DNA of 64,000 nucleotides from VRUE01 sp963764365 (GCA_963764365.1 CAVXSI010000002.1:248001-312000); one strand, 5' to 3'. Positions 1 through 8,410 are shown, numbered from the stretch's first letter. The notes: generated by a model from the letters alone, not told the origin. Numbers and translations: made by a program.

Positions 1-89
1 ATCGCCGGCGGAAACCCCGGCGTCAGGTGCACGTCCGAGGCCTTCGCCTCGACCATGCGGCTGAGCACGGCTGCAAAGTCGAAGTCCAT
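1..89 (-). CDS. pilT: PilT-like type IV pilus retraction ATPase, N-terminal fragment (runs off window)
   Basis: Only the first 29 codons are inside the window, on the minus strand from an ATG at 89. The translation starts MDFDFAAVLSRMVEAKASDV and continues HLTPGFPPA. The 'ASDVHLTPGFPP' segment is the characteristic N-terminal strand of PilT/PilU family ATPases (compare GGSDLHVKVAAPP in the complete PilT at 33.7 kb). A Shine-Dalgarno-like AGGTGAG lies just upstream of the ATG. It follows pilB in the same direction about 110 bases on, so it is likely the last visible gene of the pilus operon. The family assignment rests on a short segment; the genomic position supports it. Confidence 0.75.
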   Translation of the reverse strand, partial: MDFDFAAVLSRMVEAKASDVHLTPGFPPA

Positions 90-153
90 GCTCACCTAGA
101 TCGACCCCCAGGCCCGATCCCTAAAGCCCCGGTCCCCGACGCCCCGGAAGACA

Positions 154-195
154 GTTGATGCATTTTCCCCACTACGAGGGGGACAATGCATCAAC
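154..195. repeat. Long inverted repeat (17-bp stem) between pilB and pilT
   Basis: GTTGATGCATTTTCCCC (154-170) pairs with 179-195 with one mismatch around an 8-base loop. It begins seven bases after the pilB stop, in the gap before pilT. There is no U-tract, so it may be a 3'-end stabiliser, a processing site or a protein-binding palindrome rather than a classical terminator. The block TGCATTTTCCCCAC (159-172) recurs, in reverse orientation, in another hairpin near 53,960. Confidence 0.6.
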
Positions 196-201
196 CAGCG
201 C

Positions 202-1998
202 TCAGGCGGTGACACGGATGACCTCCTCGAGGCTGGTCTGGCCGCCGCGGACCTTGGCGACGCCGTCCTCGCGCAGGGTCAGCATGCCCTCCTCGTGGGC
301 GACGGCGGCGATGTCGGCCTCCGACGCGTGGTCGACCGTCATCTCCTTGATCCGCTCGCTCATCCGCATCACCGAGAAGATCCCGACCCGGCCTTTGTAG
401 CCGCTCTGGTTGCAGCGGCTGCAGCCGACCGGCTCGTAGGCCTCGAGCTCGCCGCCGACCCGGATGTCCGCTTCGGCCAGCGCCTGCGGCGGCACGATCG
501 CCCGCCGCTTGCAGTGCGTGCAGAGCTTTCGCGCCAGCCGCTGGGCGACGACGCAGTCGACCGAGGAGGCGGTGAGGAAAGCCTCGATCCCCATCTTGGT
601 CAGGCGGGTGATCGCCCCAGGGGCGTCGTTGGTGTGCAGCGTGGTCAGCATCATGTGGCCGGTCAGCGCCGCCTCGATCGCGATCCGCGCCGTCTCGCCG
701 TCGCGGATCTCGCCGACCATCACGATGTCGGGGTCGGCGCGCAGCATCGAGCGCAGCCCGGTGGCGAAGTCGAGCCCCGCCTTGCGGTTGACGTTGATCT
801 GGTTGACCCCTGCCAGCCGGTACTCGACCGGGTCCTCGATCGTGATGATGTTCTTCTCGACTTCGTTCAGCTCCCCCAGCGCCGCGTACAGCGTCGTCGA
901 CTTTCCCGAGCCGGTCGGGCCCGTCACCAGCACCGCCCCGTAGGCCTGGTGGAAGGACTCCTCGAAGCGCTCGCGGGCGCTGCCGTCCATCCCCAGGTCG
1001 TCGAGCGAGCGCTGCGCGTTGTCCTTGTCGAGGATGCGGATCGTCGCCCCCTCGCCGCGCTGGGTCGGCAGGGTGGTGACGCGGAGGTCGACCCGCCGCT
1101 CCTCGACCGTGACGCTGACCCGGCCGTCCTGCGGCACCCGCTTCTCGGCGATGTTGAGGTCGCTCATGATCTTCACCCGCGAGACGACCGCGTTGACCAT
1201 CCGCTTCGGCACGTGCGCAGCCTCGCGGAGGACGCCGTCGACGCGGAAGCGGACCCGCATCTCCCCCTCGCCGGGCTCGAAGTGCACGTCGGAGGCGCCC
1301 TCGCCGACCGCCTGGCCGAGGATCGAGTAGACGAGCTTGATCACCGGCGCGTCCTCGGCGCTGACCTCCATGTCGGCGACCGCGGCGAGCTCGTCTTCCT
1401 CCCCCGCCGCCTCCGCGCCTTCGGTGACCGCCTCGCTGACCGCGCTCTGCAGCGTGTTGAGGCGGCCGATCAGCGCCTCGATGTCCTCGGCGACGGCGAC
1501 CCCGACGCGGCAGTCGAGCGCGGTCGCGATCTGGATGTCGTCGACCGCCAGCACGTTGGTCGGGTCGGCCATCGCGACCAGCAGCGTCTCGGAATCGACG
1601 AAGCCGATCGGCAGCGCCCGGTAGCGGCGCGCGGTGTTGACCGAGATCAGGTTGGCGGCGGCCATGTCGACCTGGAAGACCGAGAGGTCGACGTGGTCGA
1701 GGCCGTAGCGCTCGGCGACCGCGCGCGCGAGCTGTTCGGCGTCGATCGAGTGCTGGTCGAGCAGCAGCTGCTCGGGCGGGGCGCCGGCGGTGCGGGCCGC
1801 CTCGATCGCCCGCCGCGCGGTCTCGTCATCGACGAAGCCGAGGTCGACGAGGACGTCGGTGACGAAGCCGCTGGAGCGGCCGCGGGCGACCGGCGGGGTC
1901 AGCCCGGGCGTGCCGTCCTGCGGCTCCAGCGCCGGCGCGGTGGAGTCGCCGGATTCGGGAACCGGCCTCAGGTGGCTCGGGTAGTCCCGCGGGTCCAT
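202..1998 (-). CDS. pilB: Type IV pilus extension ATPase PilB / GspE family
   Basis: Cytoplasmic hexameric ATPase that powers pilin polymerisation. The 598-residue protein has an MshEN-type N-terminal region (about residues 45-200), a linker, then a GspE/PilB ATPase core. Walker A GPTGSGKS lies near residue 358, followed by an Asp box, Walker B and His box (LTTLHTND). A tetracysteine zinc site (CTHC near 493 and CSRC near 525) is typical of PilB/GspE and absent from PilT. The upstream gene's stop lies 7 bases away, and TGAGGCAGG before the ATG is a plausible ribosome-binding site. Length is normal for PilB. It sits in an operon with a prepilin-like protein and PilT. Confidence 0.93.
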   Translation of the reverse strand: MDPRDYPSHLRPVPESGDSTAPALEPQDGTPGLTPPVARGRSSGFVTDVLVDLGFVDDETARRAIEAARTAGAPPEQLLLDQHSIDAEQLARAVAERYGLDHVDLSVFQVDMAAANLISVNTARRYRALPIGFVDSETLLVAMADPTNVLAVDDIQIATALDCRVGVAVAEDIEALIGRLNTLQSAVSEAVTEGAEAAGEEDELAAVADMEVSAEDAPVIKLVYSILGQAVGEGASDVHFEPGEGEMRVRFRVDGVLREAAHVPKRMVNAVVSRVKIMSDLNIAEKRVPQDGRVSVTVEERRVDLRVTTLPTQRGEGATIRILDKDNAQRSLDDLGMDGSARERFEESFHQAYGAVLVTGPTGSGKSTTLYAALGELNEVEKNIITIEDPVEYRLAGVNQINVNRKAGLDFATGLRSMLRADPDIVMVGEIRDGETARIAIEAALTGHMMLTTLHTNDAPGAITRLTKMGIEAFLTASSVDCVVAQRLARKLCTHCKRRAIVPPQALAEADIRVGGELEAYEPVGCSRCNQSGYKGRVGIFSVMRMSERIKEMTVDHASEADIAAVAHEEGMLTLREDGVAKVRGGQTSLEEVIRVTA

Positions 1999-2005
1999 GC
2001 CTGCC

Positions 2006-2602
2006 TCAGGGGTGGTAGTCGACGGTCGGGCCCGTGTAGCCGGCGTCGATCACGGCCTGGCGGACGCTTGCGGCGCTCTGGAAGCCGTAGCTGACCGAGG
2101 CGGTCGGCACCGCCTGCTTGAGGTGCTTCGGGGTGACCACGATCAGGGCCGGCACCCTGTTGACACCGACCCCCTCGGTGATCGCCGCGTAGCGGGAGAT
2201 CCGGCGGGCCGGGACGACGAAGAGGGCGACGTCGGGGAGGCCGGCGAGGCCGACCGTGGCGAAGCGGGTGAGCCGGTCGTCGATGCCGCCGTCGCGGACG
2301 AACAGCAGGACCAGCGTCCGGTTTGCCGCGTAGGCGCGCAGCACCGGGCGCGGCAGCCGCGGCGCCGCGGAGGCGGCACCGACCGCCGAGAGCGCCGAGG
2401 AGAGCGACCCGCCGGCCGACTGTTCGCCGGCGCCGGGTGCGGTGGTGCCGCTGACGCTGACCGTCGCTTCGGCTTCGCCGCCGGAGGATTCCGATTCGCC
2501 GCCCCCGCCGGTCGTGGAGATGAAGAAGAAGGCGGCGCCGAGCAGCAGCACGCCGATCACCGCGGCCTGCACGAGCGGGTTGCTGTTCAGCGCGTCTCTC
2601 AT
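2006..2602 (-). CDS. Membrane-anchored thioredoxin-fold-like protein of the pilus operon
   Basis: 198 residues. One N-terminal membrane helix (about residues 12-30, VIGVLLLGAAFFFI), then a Ser/Gly/Glu-rich linker and an extracytoplasmic domain. That domain looks thioredoxin-like: a beta strand TLVLLFVRD, a helix, then VPALIVVTP, whose position matches the cis-proline strand. The CxxC redox motif is absent, so a redox role is unlikely. It lies between the prepilin-like gene and pilB with a 7-base gap, suggesting a pilus assembly accessory (comparable in position to PilN/PilO-type anchored proteins). A TAGATA box nine bases before the ATG may give a leaderless start. The fold assignment is inference. 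Confidence 0.6.
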   Translation of the reverse strand: MRDALNSNPLVQAAVIGVLLLGAAFFFISTTGGGGESESSGGEAEATVSVSGTTAPGAGEQSAGGSLSSALSAVGAASAAPRLPRPVLRAYAANRTLVLLFVRDGGIDDRLTRFATVGLAGLPDVALFVVPARRISRYAAITEGVGVNRVPALIVVTPKHLKQAVPTASVSYGFQSAASVRQAVIDAGYTGPTVDYHP

Positions 2603-2675
2603 ACGTTCGCTTATCTAGCTCGACAGCAACGGCCGCGAGCTTGAATCCTGGGCGGCGCGCCGGCGGCGCGGGCGC

Positions 2676-4193
2676 TCAGCAGTCGGAGTTGGGCGCCTGG
2701 CCGGCCTGGACGACGCCGGTGCACTCGACGTAGGACTGCGGCGTGAAGAAGATGGTGGCGGGCGGCGTTTCACCGGCTTCGGGTTCGCCACCGCCTTCGC
2801 CCGCTTCTTTCCACGGGTTGAGGATCGGCGGCAGGACGAAGCCGCCGTCCTGCTTGACGATCGCATTCTCGTCGAGGTGCACGGTCTTGCCGGCGATGAT
2901 GCCGATGTAGGTGGCGTTGTTCTTGAGGTGGATTTCCGTGTTCGGCGCGTAGAGGACGAACTCGTTGGTGCCGGAGTTGTTCGACCATTCGACCTGGGTC
3001 GAGATCGAGGTCGAGCCCATCAGGTAGAAGCCGGGGAGGTTGTACTGGCCGGCGGTCGGCTGGTAGCCGGTCGAGGTGATGTTCGCGTTGTTGGAGATGT
3101 CGATCTGCTTGGCGCCGTTGGAGAGGCCGCAGTTCTCCGGGGTGTCGAAGAAGACGCGGACGATCGCCCCGTCGCCGATGATCAGGTGCGAGTTGTTGCT
3201 GAGTTCGAGCTTGCAGGCCCAGTAGTCGCCGCCGGTCAGCGTCAGCGTCTTGTTGTTCGAGGTCGAGATCGTCCGCGTCGCCGCGTCCCAGGGAACCGTT
3301 TCCTTCCACTTCGCCGAGTAGCCGTCGGACTCGCAGCCGGCCGGTTCCTTGACCGGGTTGGTCTTCGTGCACTCGACCAGTCGGTAGTCGGAGTTGTTGG
3401 TCGCGATGTCGGTCGGCATGAAGCTGCTGACCGGCGGCAGGTCGACGTTGGCTTCGGTGATCTGGTAGCCGCTGCACTGGGTGCCGTTGTTGTCGAACGT
3501 CACTTCTTTCCCGACCCCGTGGCGGATGTTGCCGCAGACGTTGCCGTTGTTGTGGACGTGGATGTCGCCGTTGGTGCCGACGTTGACCCGGGCGTCGGCG
3601 TTGTTGTCGATCTCGACGTGTTCGTCGCCGATCACGCCGTCGATTCCGGCCCCCGTGCTCCAGTCGACGCCTTCTTTTCCTTCTCCTTCTTTTCCTTCGG
3701 TCACCAGTTCGCCCGACCCGCTGGAGCCGTAGGCGATCTCGACCCGTCGGACGACGCCGCCGGCGGTGCCGGTGGATACGACGCAGACCGAGCTTTCGCA
3801 GGAGGAGGTCGACCCCAACCCGCTGACCCGGTAGGAGTAGGTGGCGTCGCCGACGACGCCGGTCATTTCCGGACACCAGCCGTCGGCTTCGGCTTCGCCG
3901 CCGACCACTTCGCCGCCGCTTCCGTTGGTCAGGCAGGCGTTCGAGGCGAGCACGGTCCCGTGCTGGTTGAGCCGGAAGCGGGCGACGTTGGCGCCCGCGT
4001 CGGCGGCGGCGATCGCGCTCTTGGAGCCGTTGTCGCGGCTGGTGCCGCTCTGGACGTCGACCGAGGACAGCACCGCGACCCCCGCCAGGGCCATCGCGGC
4101 GATCGTCGCGAACAGCGCCACCGGCAGCGCGATTCCCTGCTCGCTCTCGATCACGAGGCGCAGGCGGCGGCGGATCGTTCGGGCACGAAGCAT
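2676..4193 (-). CDS. PilX-like type IV prepilin with large repetitive passenger domain
   Basis: 505 residues. The N-terminus has basic residues, then ESEQG followed by IALPVALFATIAAMALAGVA. This matches a class III (prepilin peptidase) signal with cleavage after Gly and a membrane helix in the mature N-terminus. The usual Glu at mature position 5 is missing (Val), as in some minor pilins (PilX/GspK type). A Cys-containing globular part follows. A long Asn/Gly-rich region (roughly 195-440, repeats such as EIDNNAD, HVHNNGN, TFDNNG, DISNNAN, LKNNATY) looks like a right-handed beta-helix or polymer-forming stalk. It is probably a minor pilin or surface adhesin. It is first in the apparent operon with pilB and pilT. 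Confidence 0.75.
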   Translation of the reverse strand: MLRARTIRRRLRLVIESEQGIALPVALFATIAAMALAGVAVLSSVDVQSGTSRDNGSKSAIAAADAGANVARFRLNQHGTVLASNACLTNGSGGEVVGGEAEADGWCPEMTGVVGDATYSYRVSGLGSTSSCESSVCVVSTGTAGGVVRRVEIAYGSSGSGELVTEGKEGEGKEGVDWSTGAGIDGVIGDEHVEIDNNADARVNVGTNGDIHVHNNGNVCGNIRHGVGKEVTFDNNGTQCSGYQITEANVDLPPVSSFMPTDIATNNSDYRLVECTKTNPVKEPAGCESDGYSAKWKETVPWDAATRTISTSNNKTLTLTGGDYWACKLELSNNSHLIIGDGAIVRVFFDTPENCGLSNGAKQIDISNNANITSTGYQPTAGQYNLPGFYLMGSTSISTQVEWSNNSGTNEFVLYAPNTEIHLKNNATYIGIIAGKTVHLDENAIVKQDGGFVLPPILNPWKEAGEGGGEPEAGETPPATIFFTPQSYVECTGVVQAGQAPNSDC

Positions 4194-4358
4194 CGCTTGC
4201 CTGATCGGCGTCGGGAGCGGCTCGCTTGAGCGAAGAGGACGGGTGATGGCGGCGGCGGCGGACGCATCTTCTACTCAATTTTCGAAGTTCTCTTGGCCCC
4301 TCAGGCGACAAAAACGCTCCTAGCACCCTGCCGATTCCCAGACACCTCCAACTCGTGC

Positions 4359-4376
4359 CACAATCGACGCGTAGTG
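4359..4376 (+). promoter_or_regulatory. CACAAT -10 box with near-leaderless GTG start
   Basis: The sequence CGTGCCACAATCGACG recurs almost exactly in front of all three genes of the paralogue array (4355-4370, with similar blocks at 5511-5524 and 6567-6582). The CACAAT hexamer (4359-4364) sits nine bases before GTG 4374 and six bases before the starts at 5527 and 6584. This spacing places transcription initiation at or next to the start codon. Confidence 0.5.
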
Positions 4377-4499
4377 ATCCGGGAGGGGCCCAGCGAAGGC
4401 TCAAGCGAGGTGCGCGCCGGGGCGACGATGCTCGTCCTCGTTGCCGACCCCGACAACGTCGGCCTGCACGAGGCGCTGTCCGGAGCGCCGGTGCCGTGA
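4374..4499 (+). CDS. 41-residue leader ORF coupled to the first array gene
   Basis: Opens at a GTG nine bases downstream of the CACAAT box and ends in TGA that overlaps the GTG start of the following gene (GTGA at 4496-4499). The peptide contains EVRAGATMLVLVADPDN. This resembles the RAG-A-x-L segment at the N-terminus of the full-length paralogues (YKARAGALTLF, FRPRAGSLSIVF). It therefore looks like a duplicated N-terminal fragment retained as a translation-coupling leader, or the relic of an N-terminal frameshift. The same layout recurs before the third paralogue, which argues against chance. No homologue is known to me. Confidence 0.5.
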   Translation: MIREGPSEGSSEVRAGATMLVLVADPDNVGLHEALSGAPVP

Positions 4500-5446
4500 C
4501 AGGCGAAGGCACCGGTTTCAGGCCGCGGGCGGGGTCGCTGTCGATCGTCTTCCTGTTCGCCCGGGACGAGCCCGAGGAGATGGTCGCGCAGCTGGCCGAG
4601 ATCGCGACCGGCGTCCGCCTCCCGCCCGCCCCGCCGCCGGAGGAGCCGGAATACGAGAGCGAGGGCGAGCTCGACCCCGATGCGCAGTTCGGGATCACGC
4701 CGGCCGGCGTCGAATTCCTCAACCTGATGGGCGTCTTCACCACCTGGCTGCGGCAGTGCCCGGCCGGGCCGATGAACTTCGAAGCGGTGGCCTACCCGGC
4801 GATCGACGCGCTGCTCTGCGGCTGGGCCTCGGCGGCGATGCACGCCTTCGCCGCCGAGCCGCTGACCGTCCCCGAGGCCTGCGAGCGGGTCGGCGTCCTC
4901 CCGCTCGAGGCGATCGCGATCCGGGTCGCGGCGATGGACCAGCACGGGCTGCTCGAGGCGCTGCCGCACGGGGCCGAGCCGCGCTACGCGCCCAGCGACT
5001 GGCTGCGCCGCGGCATCGCCCCGATCCTCGCGGCGATGCGGATGGACCTCCGCCACTCGAGCGCCCCGGCGGCGCCGATCGCCGTCGCCGACGTCGAGGC
5101 GGTCTTCCAGCTGGCGCTGCCGCTGCTGCGGCTGCCGGCCGACGTCGGCGGCTCCTGCGCCCTCGCGATGCAGCTTGACGCCGAGGTCTCCGAGGACCCG
5201 GTCGGAGTCACCGTCCAGGTCGAGGAAGGCCGCGTCGTCGCGCTCGAGCCGGGAATCGACGAGGACGCGGACGCGCTTGCCATCGCCTCCGCCGCCGATT
5301 GGCTCGAGACCCTGATCGAGTTCGACGTCGACCGGATCGAGACGAGCGGCGAGGGCCCGCTCGCCGGTCTCCTGGTCGACGGTCTGCACGGGACGCTGTT
5401 CGGCGAGCCGCTGCGCGCCGTGTTCGGCGACCCGGCGGACTGGTGA
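4496..5446 (+). CDS. Winged-helix-like/SCP2-like domain protein, array copy 1
   Basis: About 316 residues from the overlapping GTG (an upstream in-frame extension from 4355 reads as Arg-rich non-protein sequence). Three parts are visible: an N-terminal RAGSLSIVF...LAEIATGVRL segment; a central helical part resembling a winged helix (EPLTVPEACERVGVLPLEAIAIRVAAMDQHGLLEAL); and a C-terminal part. The last carries LPLLRLP...GSCAL and GVTVQVEEGRVVALEPGIDEDADAL..., the pattern of an SCP2 sterol-carrier-like domain. Some actinobacterial HxlR-type regulators join a winged helix to SCP2, so a ligand-responsive regulator is the best guess. It is a clear paralogue of the next two genes. Function unknown. 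Confidence 0.7.
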   Translation: MTGEGTGFRPRAGSLSIVFLFARDEPEEMVAQLAEIATGVRLPPAPPPEEPEYESEGELDPDAQFGITPAGVEFLNLMGVFTTWLRQCPAGPMNFEAVAYPAIDALLCGWASAAMHAFAAEPLTVPEACERVGVLPLEAIAIRVAAMDQHGLLEALPHGAEPRYAPSDWLRRGIAPILAAMRMDLRHSSAPAAPIAVADVEAVFQLALPLLRLPADVGGSCALAMQLDAEVSEDPVGVTVQVEEGRVVALEPGIDEDADALAIASAADWLETLIEFDVDRIETSGEGPLAGLLVDGLHGTLFGEPLRAVFGDPADW

Positions 5447-5514
5447 GCCGGCCCAGCCGAGCGACCGAACTAGCTCAGGCAACCCCTAACGTTCCGGCAA
5501 ATACCTTTTGGTGC

Positions 5515-5529
5515 CACAATCGCAGTATG
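5515..5529 (+). promoter_or_regulatory. CACAAT -10 box, leaderless ATG of array copy 2
   Basis: GGTGCCACAATCGCAGT immediately precedes the ATG at 5527, with only six bases between the CACAAT hexamer and the start codon. No Shine-Dalgarno sequence is present, so the mRNA is most likely leaderless. Confidence 0.5.
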
Positions 5530-6486
5530 AGTGCGGACCTCGGCTACAAAGCGCGGGCGGGAGCGCTGACTCTCTTCTACGGCGTCAGCGACGTGGACCG
5601 CAGCATCCTGCGCACGATGCTGGCGGAAATCGCGACCGGCGTGCGGATCCAGGAGGAGCCTCTGGACGACTTCGTGCCCGACGTCATGGAGCTCTTCCAG
5701 GACTCCTACGTGCTCGAACCGGCGGACCCCGACCTGCCGCCGGGGACGCCGATCGGCCCGCACACGCTGGTGCAGCCGACGCCGGCGGGGCGCGAAATGC
5801 TGTTCGTGGTCAGCGTCCTGCAGGACTGGCTGAACAGCGGCCCCGCCGGCCCGCTGGAGATCGGCGAGGAGGCCGCCCCTGCGATCTGGGGCCTGCTCTG
5901 CGGCTGGTCCTCGACCCTGACGCACGCGCTGGCGGCCGAGCCGTGCAGCGCCGAAGAGGCGGCCGCGAAGATCGAGACGCTGGACCTGGAGGCCGTCGAG
6001 TTCTGCATCGAGGCGATGAAGGAGGTCGCGCTGATCGAGGCCGTGGACGACGGCGGGCAGGCGCGCTACGCGATCGGCGACTGGCTGCGCGCGGGCATCG
6101 GCCCGCTTGCCGCGGCGGCCCGGATGGAGCTTCGCCACCCGCTCGGCGACACGGCGCCGATCGCCCTCGCCGACGTCGAGGCGAGCCTGCGGCTGATCCT
6201 GCCGCTGCTGCGCCTGCCCGCCCGCGCCTCCGGCTCCTGCGCCCTCGCCGTCGAACTGGCGGAGGAGGTCGCCGGCAGCCCGGCCGGCGTCACCGCCCGG
6301 GTCGCGGAGGGCCGCGTCGTCTCGGTCTCCCCCGGCCTCGACGAGGGCGCGGATGCCCGCGCCTTCGCCCCGGCGACCGCCTGGCTCGACGCGGTGATCG
6401 AAGGGGCCAGGGTGGTCGAGCTGAGCGGCGACCGCCCGCTCGCGGGGCTGGTCGTAACCGGGCTGCGCAGAGCGCTGTTCGGGTGA
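5527..6486 (+). CDS. Winged-helix-like/SCP2-like domain protein, array copy 2
   Basis: 319 residues from ATG 5527. This start is chosen because the conserved promoter block ends six bases before it and the N-terminus MSADLGYKARAGALTLF aligns with the other copies. It has the same three-part layout: RAG...LAEIATGV N-terminus; winged-helix-like middle (AEPCSAEEAAAKIETLDLEAVEFCIEAMKEVALIEAV); and SCP2-like C-terminus (LPLLRLPARASGSCALAVEL, GVTARVAEGRVVSVSPGLDEGADA). It is about 950 bases like copy 1 but has no leader ORF. No catalytic motif is seen. A transcriptional regulator or ligand-binding role is inferred from architecture only. Confidence 0.7.
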   Translation: MSADLGYKARAGALTLFYGVSDVDRSILRTMLAEIATGVRIQEEPLDDFVPDVMELFQDSYVLEPADPDLPPGTPIGPHTLVQPTPAGREMLFVVSVLQDWLNSGPAGPLEIGEEAAPAIWGLLCGWSSTLTHALAAEPCSAEEAAAKIETLDLEAVEFCIEAMKEVALIEAVDDGGQARYAIGDWLRAGIGPLAAAARMELRHPLGDTAPIALADVEASLRLILPLLRLPARASGSCALAVELAEEVAGSPAGVTARVAEGRVVSVSPGLDEGADARAFAPATAWLDAVIEGARVVELSGDRPLAGLVVTGLRRALFG

Positions 6487-6571
6487 ATGATCGATGAGGA
6501 CGACGATCGAAGTTGCGGACTTTCGGGCAGATGAAAGACCCTGCTCATTCCCAATCAGCGACGATTCGTGT

Positions 6572-6586
6572 CACAATCGACGTGTG
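6572..6586 (+). promoter_or_regulatory. CACAAT -10 box, leaderless GTG of array copy 3 leader
   Basis: CGTGTCACAATCGACGTG repeats the block found before copies 1 and 2. CACAAT (6572-6577) lies six bases before the GTG at 6584, the same spacing as for copy 2. Confidence 0.5.
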
Positions 6587-6688
6587 GCTGGCGAGGACGG
6601 CTTCAGGGGGCGCGCGGGGGCGTTGATGCTCCTGCCGATGCTGAGCGTCGCGGATCGGGAGACGTCGGCGGTGTCCGAAGGTGGCTAG
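6584..6688 (+). CDS. 34-residue leader ORF coupled to the third array gene
   Basis: GTG start six bases after the CACAAT box. The peptide begins VAGEDGFRGRAGALMLLPML and ends in TAG inside the start region of the next gene (GTGGCTAG, 6681-6688), so the two reading frames overlap by eight bases. The N-terminal RAGALML matches the N-terminus of the full-length paralogues, exactly as in the leader before copy 1. It could be a regulatory leader peptide, a coupling device, or an N-terminal piece separated by an old frameshift. Confidence 0.5.
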   Translation: MAGEDGFRGRAGALMLLPMLSVADRETSAVSEGG

Positions 6689-7532
6689 CGGCTTTCGACA
6701 GATGCGGGCCGGGACGTCGGCCCTGGCCATGGCCACCGAGCCGACCAACCGCAAGATCCTCGTCGAGATGACGACCCGCAACGTGACCTGGCCGGGGGAG
6801 GGCCCGGTCGCGATCACGCCCGGCGGGCGGCAGGCGGTGTTCACCGGCTCGGTCGCCGAGCGCTGGCTCGCGGCGGCGCCGGGCAAGGCCCTCGCCCTCG
6901 ACAGCAGGGCCGGGCAGGCGGCCCTCGCGGCCCTGATCGACGGCTGGTCGGCCGCCGCCATGCACGCTGTGGCCGCCGCGCCCGCGACGACGGACGAGCT
7001 CAAAGCCGCCGCCGCGGGCCTCCCGGCCGAGGCGACGACGGCCTTGCTCGGGCGGATGCAGGCCGCCGGCCTGCTCGGGGCCAGCGGGGACAGCGGCAAG
7101 GGCGCCCTCTACCGCCCCACCGACCAACTGCGCACCGGCCTCGCGCCGCTGCTCGTCGCGGCTCGCCTGGAGCTGGGCGCGCCGCAGCCGGAGATGGCCC
7201 CGCTGACTCGGCTCGACATCGAGGCCGCCTTACAGCTGGCGCTGCCGCTGCTGCGGCTGCCGGAGGAGACCTCGGGCTCCTGCGCCCTGGCGGTGGAACT
7301 GGGCCCCGGCGGCCCCGGCGGACCTGTCGGCGTCACCGCCCAGGTCGAGAGCGGCCGCGTCGTCGCCTGCAAACCGGGCCTCGACAAGAGCGCGGACGCC
7401 CGTGCGGACGCCTCCGCCGAGGACTGGCTCAACACCTTGATCGAGCCGAACACCAAAAGCGTCCACACCACCGGCGACCGCCTCCTCGCCGGCCTCCTGC
7501 TCGCCGATCTGCACAGCAAGCTGTTTGCCTGA
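6681..7532 (+). CDS. Winged-helix-like/SCP2-like domain protein, array copy 3
   Basis: 283 residues from the GTG at 6681, overlapping the leader ORF stop. The N-terminal half is shorter and more diverged than in copies 1-2 (RAGTSALAMATEPTNRKIL). The middle PATTDELKAAAAGLPAEATTALLGRMQAAGLL keeps a winged-helix-like pattern. The SCP2-like end (LPLLRLPEETSGSCALAVEL, GVTAQVESGRVVACKPGLDKSADA) is well conserved. Divergence confined to the N-terminus suggests loss or relocation of that region into the overlapping leader ORF. Its stop lies about 20 bases from the convergent yihY stop. Confidence 0.68.
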   Translation: MASGFRQMRAGTSALAMATEPTNRKILVEMTTRNVTWPGEGPVAITPGGRQAVFTGSVAERWLAAAPGKALALDSRAGQAALAALIDGWSAAAMHAVAAAPATTDELKAAAAGLPAEATTALLGRMQAAGLLGASGDSGKGALYRPTDQLRTGLAPLLVAARLELGAPQPEMAPLTRLDIEAALQLALPLLRLPEETSGSCALAVELGPGGPGGPVGVTAQVESGRVVACKPGLDKSADARADASAEDWLNTLIEPNTKSVHTTGDRLLAGLLLADLHSKLFA

Positions 7533-7552
7533 AGCTCCCACCGGAAGCGACC

Positions 7553-8404
7553 TCATCCGTAGGGCAGCTCCCCCGTGTCGTGCAGCTCGAAGCGCAGCGA
7601 GTTGATCGTCGCCCCGGCCAGCAGCGCCAGGCTCAGCAGGTAGAACCACAGCAGGGCGATCAGCACGAAGCCGAGCGTCGAGCCGAAGCGTGAGAGGCTC
7701 GAGACGTTCGAGAGGTAGAAGGGGAACGCCCAGTTGGCGGCGACAGCCGCCACGGTGACGAAGGCCGCGCCCGGCCAGACCGCCCGCCAGGGCATGTGCC
7801 CTTTCGGCACCGCCCAGTAGATGGCGCAGCAGATCCCGAACACGACCACCACCGCCAGGCCCAGAAGCAGCACCGTGTCGATCGCCTTGATGTCGGAGAG
7901 GCCGAACGGCAGCCGGTCGGTGCTCGAGGCCAGGGCCGCCTCCAGGGTCGGCAGCAGGATGCTGGCGGCGATGAACAGCAGCACCACGCCCAGCATCGCG
8001 AAGGAGAAGCGCTTCTGCTCCAGCCAGCCACGCGTCTCGACGTGGTAGATGCGGCCGAAGGCGGTGTCCATCGCCCCCCAGAAGGAGGCGCCGATCCACA
8101 GCGAGCCGAGGAAGGCGGCGATCCCGATCGTCGTCGAGTTGTCCTGGATCCGTTCCAGCACGCTGCTCAGCGTCGTCTGCTCGGTGTTCGGGAACAGCCG
8201 CTGCAGGTCGTCCAGCACGCTGGTCTCGACCCCCTTGATCTTCAGCACCTGGCCGAACACGAAGAGGACCAGCAGGGAGAACGGGAAGACGGCCAGCATC
8301 AGGTTGTAGGCGACCATCGCCGAGAGCCCGGTGACGTTCTCGCGGTAGGCGCGCTGCCAGAAGGCGCGCGCCCAGGCGCGGGATTTTCGCTCGGAATTTG
8401 GCAT
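7553..8404 (-). CDS. yihY: YihY/BrkB-family inner membrane protein
   Basis: 283 residues with about six membrane helices. The family-typical N-terminus is visible: a cytoplasmic start, then RENVTGLSAMVAYNLMLAVFP with the conserved N-x-x-x-x-x-x-x-x-AYxxxLAxFP pattern. The later SLRFGSTLGFVLIALLWFY-like segment around residues 235-255 is also present. Length is normal. Members were once called RNase BN; the present view is a membrane protein of uncertain transport function. It is transcribed divergently from rpoD, and its ATG lies seven bases from the rpoD -35 box, so the two promoters must interfere or be co-regulated. Confidence 0.88.
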   Translation of the reverse strand: MPNSERKSRAWARAFWQRAYRENVTGLSAMVAYNLMLAVFPFSLLVLFVFGQVLKIKGVETSVLDDLQRLFPNTEQTTLSSVLERIQDNSTTIGIAAFLGSLWIGASFWGAMDTAFGRIYHVETRGWLEQKRFSFAMLGVVLLFIAASILLPTLEAALASSTDRLPFGLSDIKAIDTVLLLGLAVVVVFGICCAIYWAVPKGHMPWRAVWPGAAFVTVAAVAANWAFPFYLSNVSSLSRFGSTLGFVLIALLWFYLLSLALLAGATINSLRFELHDTGELPYG

Positions 8405-8410
8405 TTTGCC

